A stretch of 64,000 bases of DNA from Meloidogyne chitwoodi (taxonomy: Eukaryota; Nematoda; Chromadorea; Rhabditida; Meloidogynidae), in assembly GCA_015183035.1 (NCBI GenBank), contig JACZZP010000008.1:1736001-1800000 (forward strand), written 5' to 3'. Position numbers and translations under genes: made by a program. Every line of letters begins with the position of its first letter. The first letter of the stretch is position 1. The notes beneath the pieces are model-generated. The model worked only from the letters and a program-made list of their open reading frames with translations. It was not told the origin of the DNA and did no database searches. Shown here piece by piece: positions 1 to 11,391 of the stretch.

Positions 1-918
1 CAACGAGAGACTGCAGCCATTAACGGATAATCTCGTAATATTTGGTCTTTATTCTCAATAATATTTATTTTAATTGATGAATCTTTAAATACATCTAAAA
101 TATATTCTGCTACACGAGAAGGTGACATTCGTTGAGGATCCTAATTTAAAAAACATTTTTAAAGAAATTTTGGTTACTCAACAGTTTTAAAATTTTATTA
201 AAATTTTTATCAAAAAAAATCCTACACCATCTCCAATATCTCTACATAAATCAAAAGAGCTTTGTATTGCATGTAAAAAATCAACAAGAGAACCAACTGG
301 CAACAAATTTTCAACTTTTTGACATTTTGATTTAATTTCCAAAATTCCAATTAAATCAGCCTTTTCTATATAATTTTTATTTTTTTCTCTAGGCAAAAGA
401 GGTGTATGTAAAGAATGAAGAAAACCAATAGAAGATGCTAATTGGGCAGTTGGAAAACGATCGGTAGGTAAAGTTATAAGAAGAGGTGAACGGGCACCAG
501 TCATCAAAAATCTTTAACAAATAAAATTTAAAATTTAGATTTAATAAATTGAATTTGAATTAGATTATAATCAAAAAAAATCAAACCTTTTACCAGCAGA
601 AATTCCTGCCTTTATATATTTACGGACATCATCAAAATCACCATGAATTGAACCTGTACTTGAATATATTATACGTTTTGATGGAATATTCTCTGCAAGA
701 ATAAGCCATTCACTGCCATCATCCAATGAACGACAAATCTTTTGTTTTTAATTATAAAAAGCATAAAAATAGAAAACCTTGGAAAATTGTTCAACGGCTA
801 AACGAATTTCAGAAAATTTATCATCTAAAATAGACAAAGATTTAACACCATCAGAGATTATAATAATAATGTCGAAGATATTATCACTGACAAAATTAGG
901 TGATACTAATTGAATCAT
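1..918 (-). CDS. M17-family (leucyl aminopeptidase-like) protein, N-terminal part, cut by window edge
   Basis: Four exons can be joined: 918-778, 738-587, 511-226 and 140-1, each bounded by GT/AG. The product reads from MIQLVSPNF through a GDFDDVRKY segment, TGARSPLLITL and DPQRMSPSRVAEYIL to RDYPLMAAVSR at the edge. This order matches the N-terminal half of the predicted M17 aminopeptidase W07G4.4 of C. elegans, as I know it. The metal-binding catalytic half would lie left of base 1, so activity cannot be judged. M17 enzymes are cytosolic metallopeptidases that remove N-terminal residues. The start is the first ATG of the open frame; nothing longer was found upstream. Family call is firm; substrate is unknown. 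Confidence 0.85.
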
Positions 919-1026
919 ATAGTAGAATAATAATTGTAAATCTATTTAAATTAGGGAACTCAATACTATGTAATTCTTTAAAAAAACTAAAATTGTGATT
1001 AAAATAAAAAGAAAAGAACACTTCAC

Positions 1027-1305
1027 AATTTTGAGTCCACCCCAAATGATCGAAACCCAAAATATCGTTTTGCCAATTGGTCCAATTGCCAATTCGGTCA
1101 AATCTCTTAAAACAATTTGGTCCCATTCAAACTTGGACCTACAAGGAGTGTTTTATCACTTCTCCATTTTAGAGCCCATGGCCAGTTGGTTTTCGTGCAA
1201 ACTTGGCCTACAAGGAGTGTTTTATTAGTTGACCGAACTGGCAAGTTAACAAATTGTTTCATCGATCTTTTGGGTTTCGATCATTTGGGTTGTCCCCCGA
1301 ATTTT
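1027..1305. mobile_element. Fold-back (MITE-like) element A1
   Basis: Two inverted arms of about 75-80 bases face each other: 1027-1108 and 1229-1303. The left arm holds CCCCAAATGATCGAAACCCA and later CCAATTCGGTCAA. The right arm holds the complements TTGGGTTTCGATCATTTGGG and TTGACCGAACTGG. The spacer carries two direct copies of CTACAAGGAGTGTTTTAT (about 1139 and 1208). No transposase is coded, so this is a non-autonomous fold-back element or its remnant. Exact ends and target duplication are not clear. Confidence 0.7.
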
Positions 1306-1317
1306 AATCGGTGGCCG

Positions 1318-1976
1318 CCCAATTGCACAATGGGCCGATTGCACAGTGGGATAATTGCACAGAGGACAACTGCACAGTGGACAACTGCACAGTAAGGGTG
1401 GTTAAGTGGTTTAGTTTCACTGTAAAATTAAATAATACAGGAAGGATTAATTAGATTTTTTAATCTTATTACACTAAAAAATGTGAAGTATTTCCATTTT
1501 TCATTGTTAATTGTTTTTTATTTAATAAATTACATTTAGAGAACGGCAAAATTGCATTTCCTGAATCTCGATTTGGGATTCATTTTAGAAGATGGGATTT
1601 TGGACTCAGAATCCCTTAAATTCCGACCGGTATTCTTCCCACACTGGTCACTATTATATTCGTCCAAGATTTGTTCCTTCTCAACTATTCCCATTGGTAA
1701 TAAATTGCATGTTAGGATGAGGATGGTTAGAAGATCAGGGGATTGTTATGGAACAACCTCACTTAATCTTTTTACGAGTTTCAAGGCCTTCTGAAACACT
1801 TAATCGGATTTTGGCCTATACCGATTTGTCCAATTTTGGCTTATTTACCAATTTTTACCAATTTATTGCTTTACCATTTTTTGAGGAATCAAACTAAACC
1901 ACTTAACCAACTTTACTGTGCAGTTGTCCACTGTGCAATTGTCCCACTGTGCAATTGACCCATTGTGCAATTGTCA
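1318..1976. mobile_element. Fold-back element A2 with tandem-word arms
   Basis: The left arm (1318-1418) and right arm (1890-1976) are inverted copies. Each is built from a repeated word of about 15 bases close to CAATTGCACAGTGGGA, followed by GGTTAAGTGGTTTAGTTT in the left arm and its complement in the right. The left arm has one more word than the right. The roughly 470-base interior has no recognisable gene; an 80-codon open frame at 1552-1794 looks accidental. It lies about 12 bases from A1 and may have inserted beside it. Confidence 0.75.
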
Positions 1977-2390
1977 TAGAGCCTATTCCTTGCGTTAGTG
2001 TAATTAAAAACTCTAATTTCTACAGAAATAAAGTCAAACTCAGAGCAATAAAGCTATAATAATCCACCAAACGAGGTGATCGAGATATATTTTCCCGACA
2101 AACATCGTGTCCTTGAGTCTGGTTTTATGTTGATTTGTTGGATATCTTTTAATAATTTAAAGGTCTTTTAGTTTTTGATCTTTTAATTGAATCGTTGGTA
2201 AATAGTTTAGCTTTTATTCTTTCTGTTGGAGTTGTTATAAATGTTCTTTCATCCTCTTATTCTCCGTTTTTATTGATTGGCGAAAGTATGCGCGTTTCAA
2301 GGAAAATGAAAAAGATTTAAATATTTTTAGTTTTTATTCTTTAGGTTAATAAATTTTGTATATTTTTCTCTTCAACTCTTTTTCAACAAT
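1977..2390. other. Upstream region of the epsinR gene
   Basis: AT-rich leader region with no convincing coding potential. A TTTTTAG-like acceptor lies close to the start codon at 2391, but no defined promoter element is recognisable. Confidence 0.4.
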
Positions 2391-4457
2391 ATGTCTGAAT
2401 TGGTTAGTTTTTTAAATAAAAATATTAAATGTTTTTTGTTCTTTTTTAAGTTTCAAGGAATTGCAAGTCTTACAAAGAGTGTTCAACAAACACTTAACAG
2501 TTATGAAGTACGCAAACTTGGTGATAAAGTGTAAGTTTTAACTAATTTAACTAACTGTTATTCTTCTAAAAATATTTATTTTAGTCAAGGTTATGTAATG
2601 AATTTTACGGAAACTGAGCAAAAAGTTCGTGAAGCTACAAACGAGGATCCTTGGGGTATTTTTAAATTATTTATGTTTTAATTTTTAAAATTTATTTTAA
2701 AGGACCAACAGGGCCAGAAATGCAAGAAATTGCCAGTTTAACTTTCCAATATGATCAATTCACTGAAGTTATGGGAATGTTATGGAAACGGTTGTTACAG
2801 GTTTATTTTTCAAAATATTTATTTAAAATTAAGTTTTCGAGTTTATAGGATAATAAAATGGCCTGGAGACGTGTTTACAAGGTTTTTTTAATTTAATATT
2901 TTTATTTAAAAATTAATAATTTTTAGTCTTTAATATTGCTCAATTATTTGCTCAAAAATGGAAGTGAAAGAGTAATTGCTACTGCCCGTGATCATTCTTT
3001 TGAGATGCGTGCATTGGAAAGTTACAAATGTGTTGATGAGAGAGGAAAGGATGAAGGAGCAAATGGTATTGTTTTACAATAAGTTAGACTTAAGGAAATG
3101 TTGAAGCTATTTTTAGGAGCTATTCCCTCATACTAACCACATAAGTAACTTTTAACCCAAAAATGATATTATTTTTTAGTTCGTCATCGAGTCAAATTAA
3201 TCTTGGAATTATTAAATGATGATGAATTATTGAGAAATGAACGACGCAAAGCAAAAACTGATGGAAGAGATAAATACCAAGGATTTTCAAAAGATGATAT
3301 GCTCTGTCGTGGAGGTTCTAATTTTTCAAAATTTGATTCTTTTGAACGATGGAATGAAAAGAAAGAAGGACAATATGACCAAGAAGAGAAACAAAAAGAT
3401 TGGAAAGGAACGTCTCGTGGAGGATCAAGTACTGCTCGAAGGGAAGTTACAGCTTTTGATTTTGATACAACAAATAATTCTCGTTCGATAGCGAGTGGCT
3501 CACCTGAATTGGGAATTAGAGAGGTTTTTTTAAAATTTATTTTTATTATTTTTGTTTAGAGAACACCTGAAGCTATAGATGAAGTTGAAGATGAAGAATT
3601 TGGAGATTTTACATCTGCAAGAGCTTCTGTGCCAAAAAATGGACAACAAACTATTCAAACTTTTTCTTCTTCTACTAAAATTACTCCTTTAGCTAATAAA
3701 CCATCTGTTGATTTAACTTTTTCAAAACCAATTAGTGATGGAAATTGTGATGTTGATCTTTTGGGATTAGATTTAATGGGAGATGTTTCAAAAAATAATT
3801 TTGCAAGTTTTGATGGTTTTTCTTCAAAAAATCAAACAGAATCGAATGTTATATTTATCGAACGTCCAAAATCCCAACAACAACAACAATCACCAATTAT
3901 TCCTTCTCAAAATGTGATTTGTGTTCAATCAACACCTTCAATTCCTTCTGCTGGTCCAGAACTTTTAGATTTATTTTCAACACAACCAACAACACCTCAA
4001 AATCGTATTTCTTTAACATTTTTTATTTTATAAACAATTTTAAATTAAATTTTAGAATTTTTGCCGGCCACACAAAAAATAACTCCAGTAAATAACCAAA
4101 TTGATGACATTCTAAATTCTGTTGAAATTTCACAACAACAAAATGCCTCTAATATTTCTTCTTCTGTTCAGCCAATAAATACTAAAAATGTTCAAAATCA
4201 ACCAAAATTGCCAAAGACATGGGATGATTTTAAAGGAAAGTAATTAAAATTAAAAAGAATTTTTAAAATTAATTTATTTTAATTTTAAAGAGTAAACATT
4301 GATTTTGATAATCTTTCGCTCAAATCACCAGTTAAGGCTACTCCAACTTTGAATGAATTGAAAAAATCTTCTTCAGGAGGACAAAATCAAGGTTTATATT
4401 TAATTAAATTTAAATTTAAAAAAAATAATATTATTTTTAGGACTTGGACAATGGTGA
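2391..4457 (+). CDS. EpsinR / CLINT1-like ENTH-domain clathrin adaptor
   Basis: The gene has about ten short exons. The first is only four codons (MSEL). An ENTH domain follows with the diagnostic segments KVREATNEDPWGPTGPEMQE, MAWRRVYKSLILLNYLLKNG and GSERVIATARDHSFEMRALE. This is closer to CLINT1/epsinR than to endocytic epsins because of the NDDPWGP-type signature. The disordered tail has EEFGDFTSA, a gamma-ear motif typical of AP-1/GGA binding, plus LLGLDLMGD and ELLDLFSTQ, which look like clathrin boxes. It ends in GLGQW. Known role of the family: coupling PtdIns4P-rich trans-Golgi/endosome membranes to clathrin and AP-1. The gene converges on the transporter at 5335-6880. Confidence 0.92.
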
Positions 4458-5334
4458 AGGATTTATTCGGTTTTTTTGTAGTAAAAGAGAGAATTGATTT
4501 GAGTTAAATTTTTTAATTAAAAAAAATATTTTTTTCTAAAATTTTGGGAAACTCTAAAAAATATTCCTTAATAATTAATTAATATTTTTACCAAAATTGC
4601 ATACTATTTTTAATGTGAATTCTTTTTTTTCTTTGCACAATTTTTTTTAACATAATTTTTCTTTTATTTAAAATCATGGGTTATTTTTAGGTTATTTTTT
4701 TTTTGTTTTTCTTTTATTAATAATAATTCTATCTATCATCCAAAAAACACATCCATTCAATTTGTCAGTACCTTTTTTCTATTTTTCACTCTGTGATATT
4801 TTTAAATAAAATTTTTTTTGGGGGAAAAAGTGCACCCAAAAATATTTTTTCTATTGAAAATTAAGATAAAATTCTATAAAATTTGTTGGGTGCGCCATTC
4901 TTTTTATTTTTTCTTTTGTTTTCGAGCACAAATAAACATTCTTGCTGGTCTTAATTGTTCTTAAGATATGCAATTTTAATTCAAAAAATTGAAAAATAAA
5001 TAAAAAGAAGTTCTATTGGTATATGAGTAAAATACCACTTTTTTATACTCATAAAAATTTACAAATAAAAAGAATTTAAAAAATAAAACAAAACTAAGTT
5101 TAAAAAAAAAAGACGAAAGAGGTGAAATTTAATTGTATTAATGCAATAGAGAAAAAAAACATTTACGAAAAGTTATTTTTGGTTTTTGAATTTTTTGGAA
5201 TGTAAAATATTTTTTAAAATAATAAAAGAAAACATATTCAAAAGCTTCGTTTTGGAGAAAATATTAGAATTTTTAAAGAATATTTTTAAATATAATTTTT
5301 AGAATAAAAAGAAGATACATTTTTTACTAAATTT
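4458..5334. other. Convergent intergenic region
   Basis: This AT-rich region lies between two genes that end toward each other and should hold both 3' UTRs, with several AATAAA-like signals. No gene, RNA or ordered repeat is recognised. Confidence 0.5.
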
Positions 5335-6880
5335 TCAAGTCCTTTTTTCCTCTACCGGAATAGGTACAAAACCACCATTTTTTTCTTTTTGATGATTTTT
5401 TCGACTATCAACAGCATCCAGTAAAAGGGCAGCAAAGACTAAAACAGTTCCTATTATATGCCTATTTGAGTATGGATGGGAGAAAAGAAGAATTGAAAAT
5501 ATTAAACTGAATAACTGAAAAATAATAAAATAAAAATAAAGAAAATTGTTTTTACTTTTCGCATTGTAGTTACAATTGAACAAGTAAGTGGACCAAAATC
5601 TGTGACTGTTTTGAAGATGAAACACTAAAAATATTTAAATAATTGTAACAAAATTACTAAATTTTAATTTAACCCCACGATCATAAAAAAAATACTGAAG
5701 AACTAAAAAATTAAAAACCTGTCCAATTGCTCCCGATACAGAAAAAAGTATAATTTCCCGTAATGCTTCAGGGTAGGCTAAAAGAAAGTTGAAAAAAGCA
5801 ATTAATTCTCCTGAGACAACAAGCATTATTGAGAGAAATGCAGATGAAAATGCATTCATCGAGAACATCATTGTCCATTTGTCTGTTGTATAATAATGAC
5901 GAATTCTATCTATAAAATTAAATATTATTTATAATTTTTTGAAAAATATAAAGGACTTTTGTTTTTAAACGTTAATCCCCCGAAACGTTCGAACCCACGA
6001 CCCTCTTAAAAAGTCAGGTTAACATAATTACACTTAGCCAACAATCATACAATTAGATTGAAACCTTTATAAATAATAAACAAATTATTTAGCCGCTTTT
6101 TATATATCATCCAACCAGTAAAAAATAACAAATATTTTTTAAAATAATTTAAAAAAAACCTTGAACAGCCCCAGTAACTCCATCCATAGCCAAAGATGCA
6201 CATAAAAGTAATTCTCCTGAACCAAATTCAAAATGTTTTGTCTGTTTTCCTGGTTTATATAAAAATATTGCCATTCCAATAACAATTAAAAGAACATAAA
6301 AATATTTTCGAAGAGGATAGCGTTTATGAGCAAAAATAACACCAAAAAGCATTATTGGAATTGGTTTACAAGATTTGCCCAAAATCTGAAGAAAAAAGTG
6401 GAGAAAATATTTAAAATTATTTAAGAAATCCAGAGTCGAACTCTACGTCCATGATCATTATAAAATAAAAAAAACCTGTGTTGGATAATTAACCCATTCT
6501 AAAGCCATATTGCTAAAAAGCATAGCAAGAAAATATGAAATTGAACATAAAGAATACATAAAAGAAGGCACATTATCTCTAATTATTGTTGTTGATTTTC
6601 CACTATTTTTAACAATTGTAGCTAATAATAAATTACAAATACATTGAAAAAAAACTAATGCTTGCATATAAATAAATTTATCATATTTTTTACCATAAGT
6701 TTTTATTGTACTAAAATTTAAAAATTTTATTAAAAAAAAATAATTTTTATACATTTTTTCTTGAAAAAAGCTAAAAGCTCCATAACAAACAATTATTCCA
6801 CCAGTACAAAAAGCTAAATTTAAAGCACGTTGAGTCCATCCTTGTTGTGAAGCTCGATGGAGAGTACTACCACTGACCAT
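5335..6880 (-). CDS. hut-1: SLC35B1 / HUT-1-like nucleotide-sugar transporter of the ER
   Basis: Exons at about 6880-6478, 6387-6160, 5910-5640 and 5620-5335 give a polytopic membrane protein. Recognisable family blocks include LAFCTGGIIVCYGAFSFFQE near the N-terminus, SNMALEWVNYPTQ, KSCKPIPIMLFGV, LCASLAMDGVTGAVQDRIR and TTMRKVFSILFSLILF. Multiple hydrophobic segments of about 20 residues fit the ten-helix drug/metabolite-transporter fold. The family carries UDP-sugars or ATP across the ER membrane. C. elegans HUT-1 belongs to this clade and is linked to ER homeostasis; that role is transferred by homology. Two introns hold decayed tRNA-like sequences, described separately. The C-terminus EEKRT is not a classic KKXX retrieval signal. 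Confidence 0.9.
5965..6050 (-). pseudogene. tRNA-like remnant in a hut-1 intron
   Basis: Read on the minus strand, this has an A-box-like GGCTAAGTG, a candidate anticodon arm CCTGACTTTTTAAGAGG and a B-box GGGTTCGAAC. The 3' half of the T stem and a proper acceptor stem are not formed. It looks like a decayed tRNA or tRNA-derived SINE head. A second T-arm-like piece lies at about 6425-6460 in the next intron. Confidence 0.3.
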
Positions 6881-7330
6881 TTTATTGCTCTGTGATAAAA
6901 AATATAATTAAAAAAAAGATAAAGACTAGACAAGATTTAATTAAATTTAGCTGACGTTAAGAAAAAATAACAATTTATAATGATTGTTAGTCTTAGTTTT
7001 TATGATGACGTTGTCTTTAATTAAAAAAAAGGCATTTAGACTTTTAGTCAAAAGAAATAAAGCTCATCAAAGTTATGACGAATAGTCCGTTGACGAAATG
7101 TATTGATAATTTGAAAACTATACATATTTTTGACATTTTGTATTTTTTCCTTTACTGACATTTTGTCACATCTTTTCTTACTGGCAAAATGGAAAAATTT
7201 TGACAAAAGAATCTAAAAAACGTAAAATTTTATCATTACTTTTTATAAGAAATTTAATTATCTTTAAAAAATTTCTCGTTTATTATTAAATCGCTTCGTC
7301 TTTTTTCCTTCGTTTAATTCCATTAGGAAA
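6881..7330. other. Divergent upstream region of hut-1 and MYG1
   Basis: About 450 bases separate the start codons of two divergent genes. The sequence is AT-rich with no confident TATA box or other named site. A shared promoter is likely from position alone. Confidence 0.4.
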
Positions 7331-8807
7331 ATGCATAATACATGGATTGGTACACATGATGGAAAATTTCACTGTGATGAAGTCTTTGCATGTTATATGT
7401 TAAAAAAATTACCAAAATTTGAAGATTATATAATTGTTAGAACTCGTGATAAAGCAATTTTAGGTTTGTTATTATTAAATTATTTAATATTTTTATTTTA
7501 AAGATAAATGTGATATTGTGGTTGATGTTGGAGGTGTTTATGACCATCGAATTAAACGATATGATCATCACCAACGGTTTTAAAATTTATTTATTTTGAA
7601 CTTTTTATTTTTTTATAGCGAATTTAATGAAACAATGAAAAGTTTGACCGGACTTGATTTTAATGTGAGTCTTTTTTTAAATTTAGCTTTGAAATTGTGA
7701 TTGGCGACAATTAAGAGAGCATAAAAATGTTTAGAATCTTCAATATTTAAACTCTTTTATTTTTAGACAAAGTTAAGCTCTGCTGGTTTAATTTATGCAC
7801 ATTATGGGAAAAAAGTAATTGCTCAAATAATTGGAATAGATTCTGAAGATAATCCTAATTTAATACTGGCATATGAACGACTTTACAAATCTTTTGTAGA
7901 ATCTGTTGATGCTATTGATAATGGAATTAATCAATTTGAATCTGGAACTCCAAGGTAAATAAATCTAAAAATTTATTGTTTTTTATTGAAAAATTGAAAT
8001 TACTTTTTCTTTTATTTGAAAAATATTTTTTGACCAAAATATTTGTTAAAAATATCAACATTTTTTAAAATTTGCAAAAAAATCTTTTAGATATCAATTA
8101 GCAAGTACTCTAACTTCTCGTGTTCAAAATTGCAATCCTGCTTGGAATGATCCAAATCCTGACCCAGAAAAGTCTTTTTGTCGTGCTAAAGAAATTGTTG
8201 GTGAAGAATTTGAGGAGAGACTTAAATATTTTTTTAATTCTTGGCTTCCTGCTCGAAATTTTGTGGAAGAAGCGATAAAAAATAGAAAAGAGGTTATTTT
8301 TAAAATAAAATTTATTTAAAATATAAATTTTTAGGTTCATGAATCAGGCAAAATTCTTCTTTTAAGTTCTGGAGGTCTTCCATGGAAGGAACACTTTTTT
8401 GAATTAGAAAAAGAATTGGCTCTTCAAGAAGAAAATATTTCATTAGTTGTTTATACAGATGATTCTAATAGATGGCGGCTTCAATCAATTCCAATTTCTG
8501 AAACGAGTGGTTTTGAAAATCGGTTTTTAATTAATTAAAATTATTTTTTTGGGTTATTTAGACATTTTATTATATAAAGAATTATTTTTTTAATTATTTT
8601 ATTTAAAAATATTTTACTTTTCAAAAAAGAATTAAAATTCCGTGGATGGGAATTCGAGATAGTGAACTTGAAAAACAATCTGGAATTTCTGGAGCTATTT
8701 TTGTTCATACAAATGGATTTATTGGAGGAGCTAAAACAAAAGAAGGAGTATTAGAAATGGCTGTAAAAACACTTGAAAAAGCCAAAGGAGAAAATGAAAA
8801 AAAATAA
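7331..8807 (+). CDS. MYG1-family protein (3'-5' RNA exonuclease family)
   Basis: The product starts MHNTWIGTHDGKFHCDEVFA, the N-terminal hallmark of MYG1 proteins. It continues with CDIVVDVGGVYD, the DHH-like motif KRYDHHQ, LSSAGLIYAHYGKKVI, VDAIDNGINQFESG, YQLASTLTSRV and a C-terminal IFVHTNGFIGGAKTKEG. Length is about 330 residues, normal for the family. MYG1 of yeast and mammals is a DHH-type exonuclease acting on RNA in nucleus and mitochondria; that activity is inferred. Seven or so introns interrupt the gene, the last at about 8533-8628. Its stop lies 153 bases upstream of the galectin start on the same strand, so the two may be co-transcribed. Confidence 0.93.
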
Positions 8808-8960
8808 GAAGAAATGAATTGACTTTTTTTTAATTTTATAATTGTTTTATAAATTATTTTAGATATTTTTTTAAAATTTGTTTCTTATCATAATTGATTG
8901 AAAATTCGTTTTTATTTGTTTTTTAGTCTAATTTATTTATTTATTTTTTTTAATTTCTAT
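8808..8960 (+). other. Short intercistronic gap with acceptor site
   Basis: The 153-base gap between MYG1 and galectin holds a pyrimidine-rich TTTTTTAG at about 8919-8926, 35 bases before the galectin ATG. Spacing and acceptor resemble nematode operons, where the downstream gene is trans-spliced. No promoter-like element is visible. Confidence 0.45.
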
Positions 8961-10526
8961 ATGGACGAGAAAAATGAGCAAATTTTAGCTTCTGTTCCTA
9001 CACATTTTAACGTTGTAAGTTTTTTGTTCCTTTTCATTTTATTTAAATTTTAAAAGTAAGTTTTATTTTTAGCCGATCCCTTTTGCAAGTGATATACCTG
9101 GTGGTGTCTTTCCTGGTAAAGCTATTTTGGTAAAGGGTGTTGTATTGAATTTATCAAACGAACATCGTTTTTCTATTGACCTTTGTTGTGGTAAATTAGT
9201 TCAGGGTGAACATAGGGATAACAAGGCAGGTTTTTTTGATAATTAAATTTTATATATTTTGATAGTTTTGATACTTATGGTTTTTAAGTATTTTTACAAT
9301 TAAATATATTTTGAAATAATTTATTAAAAATTATATCTTTTTAAGGCTTTACATATTAATCCAAGATTTGATCGTGGAATTTCACTGTTTATTATATTTT
9401 AATTTTATCATAAAAATTTTTTTTTTAAAGATTTTCAAAGCCAGATAGAGATATTGTCATTAATTCTTTAGTAAATAATGTATGGGGAAATGAACAACGA
9501 AGTCAAAATACTCTTGTTCTTGAAAAGCCTTTTTCTATACGAATATTAATGCTTGGAGATTATTTTAAGGTTTTTTTTTTAATTTTTAAAATTAAATTTT
9601 ATTAAAGATTTCTGTAAATGGGAAACATTTAAATGATTTTGTGCATAGAGTACCTTTGGAAACTATTAAATGTATTTTTATTAGTGGTTGTGTAAGTATT
9701 GATGTTATTGAATATCAGGGAACTGTAAGTAGTTTTTTTAATTGTTAAAATACTCGAGCAATGTAAAATTCTTTAAATTCTACTTTTAGAAGATTTTTAA
9801 TTGGCTATGAAAGGACACAAACATTTAATGCTTAAAATTACCTTTTAAAAAAAAATAAAGAAATATTCTCTTAAAACTAATTTTTTCTTTAAATTTAGAA
9901 ACCTGGTAGTATTACTTCATGTCAAAGTGAAGAAAATATTAATGTTTGTACAGAAGAAAGTGGACCTGATGAGATTTTAAAGCCGGTTAATTTATTTTTG
10001 TTTTTTTTAATTAAAGTGTTTTTTAAGGATATTCCTTTCGTTTATAAATTAAATGGATTTCTTCCTCCACTTGAAATTTTTTTAATTCTTACACCTTTGC
10101 TCAATCCAATTTCTTTTGCAATAAATTTGGAATGTTTAGATGATGAATATTTATTTCATATGAGAGTTGATTTTCCAACACAAAATAGTTCTGCTAATGA
10201 CAGAGTAAATTTTTTATTTAATTTTAAAAAAAAATTTAATATTTTTAAAATATTTAAAGGGTTCTGTTGTTCGAAACAACACCGCTCATGGTTGTTTATG
10301 GCAAAAAGAAGAGCGCCAAATGGGTCGCTTTCCATTTTTGGCAGGAATAACTGCTGATGTAAGAATTATTGCTTGCTCAGAATCACTCAAAGTATTGGTT
10401 GACGGGTGTCATTTTTGTGAATTTTATTATCGTTTTCCTGGTCCTGTGCCTACACAAGTTTCACGTATAAGTGTTGTTGGTGACGTTAGTTTACAAAAAT
10501 TTACATTGAAGAAACGTCAAGTTTAA
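8961..10526 (+). CDS. Tandem-repeat galectin (two carbohydrate-recognition domains)
   Basis: Galectin CRD 1 begins near residue 15. It has the canonical sugar-binding set HINPRFDRG, then VINSLVNNVWGNEQRS, so the H-NPR-N-W-E-R residues are all present. CRD 2 contains VVRNNTAHGCLWQKEER, keeping N, W, E and R, but the H-NPR strand is replaced by LFHMRVDFPT. Its sugar binding may therefore be altered. A linker of about 30 residues (SITSCQSEENIN...) joins the domains. There is no signal peptide, as usual for galectins, which leave cells by an unconventional route and bind beta-galactosides. The final exon ends KKRQV. About nine small introns are present. The ortholog among nematode lec genes is not resolved. 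Confidence 0.93.
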
Positions 10527-10910
10527 TAATTAAGAAATTTTTTTTGGCATTCCTTTTAGATAAGAGATATTTTCTTCAATATTTGAAAAAATTCTCATTA
10601 AATTATACTAAATTAACTAATTTGTATATCAAACTGGATTCACTTATAACTTTTCATTATAAATATTTGTACGAACCATTTTTAATTCCTTCCATTTCAA
10701 TATAAGCCAATTAACTTCACATAAAATTATTTAAACCATATGATGATTGTAGTTCTTTTTATAGAAGAATACTCCTTTACATTGTTTTTTAGACCTAAAC
10801 AACTTTAAAAATCGTGACAATAAATCAAATATTTAAGCCAAAATATAATAAACAAAACAAATTTATCAATAAAATAAAACCAATGTCTACATTTCACTTA
10901 TTGAATTTGT
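10527..10910. other. Intergenic region between galectin and H2B
   Basis: AT-rich sequence between two genes that end toward each other. It holds 3' UTRs but no recognisable coding, RNA or repeat feature. Confidence 0.5.
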
Positions 10911-10926
10911 GGCCCTAAAGAGGGCC
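10911..10926 (-). terminator. Histone 3' stem-loop of H2B
   Basis: On the minus strand GGCCCTCTTTAGGGCC forms a six-base-pair stem with a four-base loop. It lies 29 bases after the H2B stop and is preceded by CCCAAAC. It is the processing signal for non-polyadenylated replication-dependent histone mRNA. The same 16 bases occur after H4, H2A and H3. Confidence 0.95.
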
Positions 10927-10954
10927 GTTTGGGTTTGTTTTGTTGGTCTTCCGC

Positions 10955-11371
10955 TCACTTTGACGAAGTATATTTCGTCACCGCCTTCGTTCCTTCCGAA
11001 ACCGCGTGCTTTGCCAGCTCGCCAGGCAGGATAAGACGAACAGCCGTTTGCACTTCTCGTGACGAGATGGTAGAGCGCTTGTTGTAATGCGCCAGTCGCG
11101 ATGCCTCAGCAGCAATTCGCTCGAACACGTCATTGACAAACCTTAAGACAAAATGAGTAAAATTAAAAAAAAATAATAAATACGAGTTCATGATGCTCAT
11201 CGCTTTTGAAGAGATGCCCGTATCCGGATGGACTTGTTTAAGGACTCGGTAGATGTAGACCGAGTAGGACTCCTTGCGCGCCTTCTTTCGTTTCTTGTCA
11301 CCAGTGCGCACAGCTTTCGTTGACTTTACAGCTTTCTTCGCTCCCTTGCCAGAAGGTTTTGGAGGTGCCAT
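10955..11371 (-). CDS. Histone H2B
   Basis: The protein starts [17 protein letters not shown] and carries the H2B core blocks [52 protein letters not shown] and [20 protein letters not shown], ending TKYTSSK. A 42-base intron (11142-11183) splits the codon after NS in the alpha-2 helix. About 123 residues remain after splicing, normal for nematode H2B. It packages DNA with H2A, H3 and H4, all encoded in this cluster. It is divergent from H4 across a 395-base promoter region and has the stem-loop 3' end of replication-dependent histones. Confidence 0.97.
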   Translation of the reverse strand: MAPPKPSGKGAKKAVKSTKAVRTGDKKRKKARKESYSVYIYRVLKQVHPDTGISSKAMSIMNSYLLFFFNFTHFVLRFVNDVFERIAAEASRLAHYNKRSTISSREVQTAVRLILPGELAKHAVSEGTKAVTKYTSSK

Positions 11372-11389
11372 TATTTAACTAGTTTTATT

Positions 11390-11391
11390 CT
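11390..11391 (-). other. Trans-splice-like acceptor upstream of H2B
   Basis: On the minus strand TTTAATTTTAG ends here, leaving an 18-base leader before the H2B ATG at 11371. No well-placed upstream donor was seen, so a spliced leader rather than a 5' UTR intron is suspected. Confidence 0.4.

Noticed and set aside
1552..1794. 80-codon open frame inside element A2
   Set aside because: It lies wholly within a fold-back element interior, has no family features and no joinable exons.
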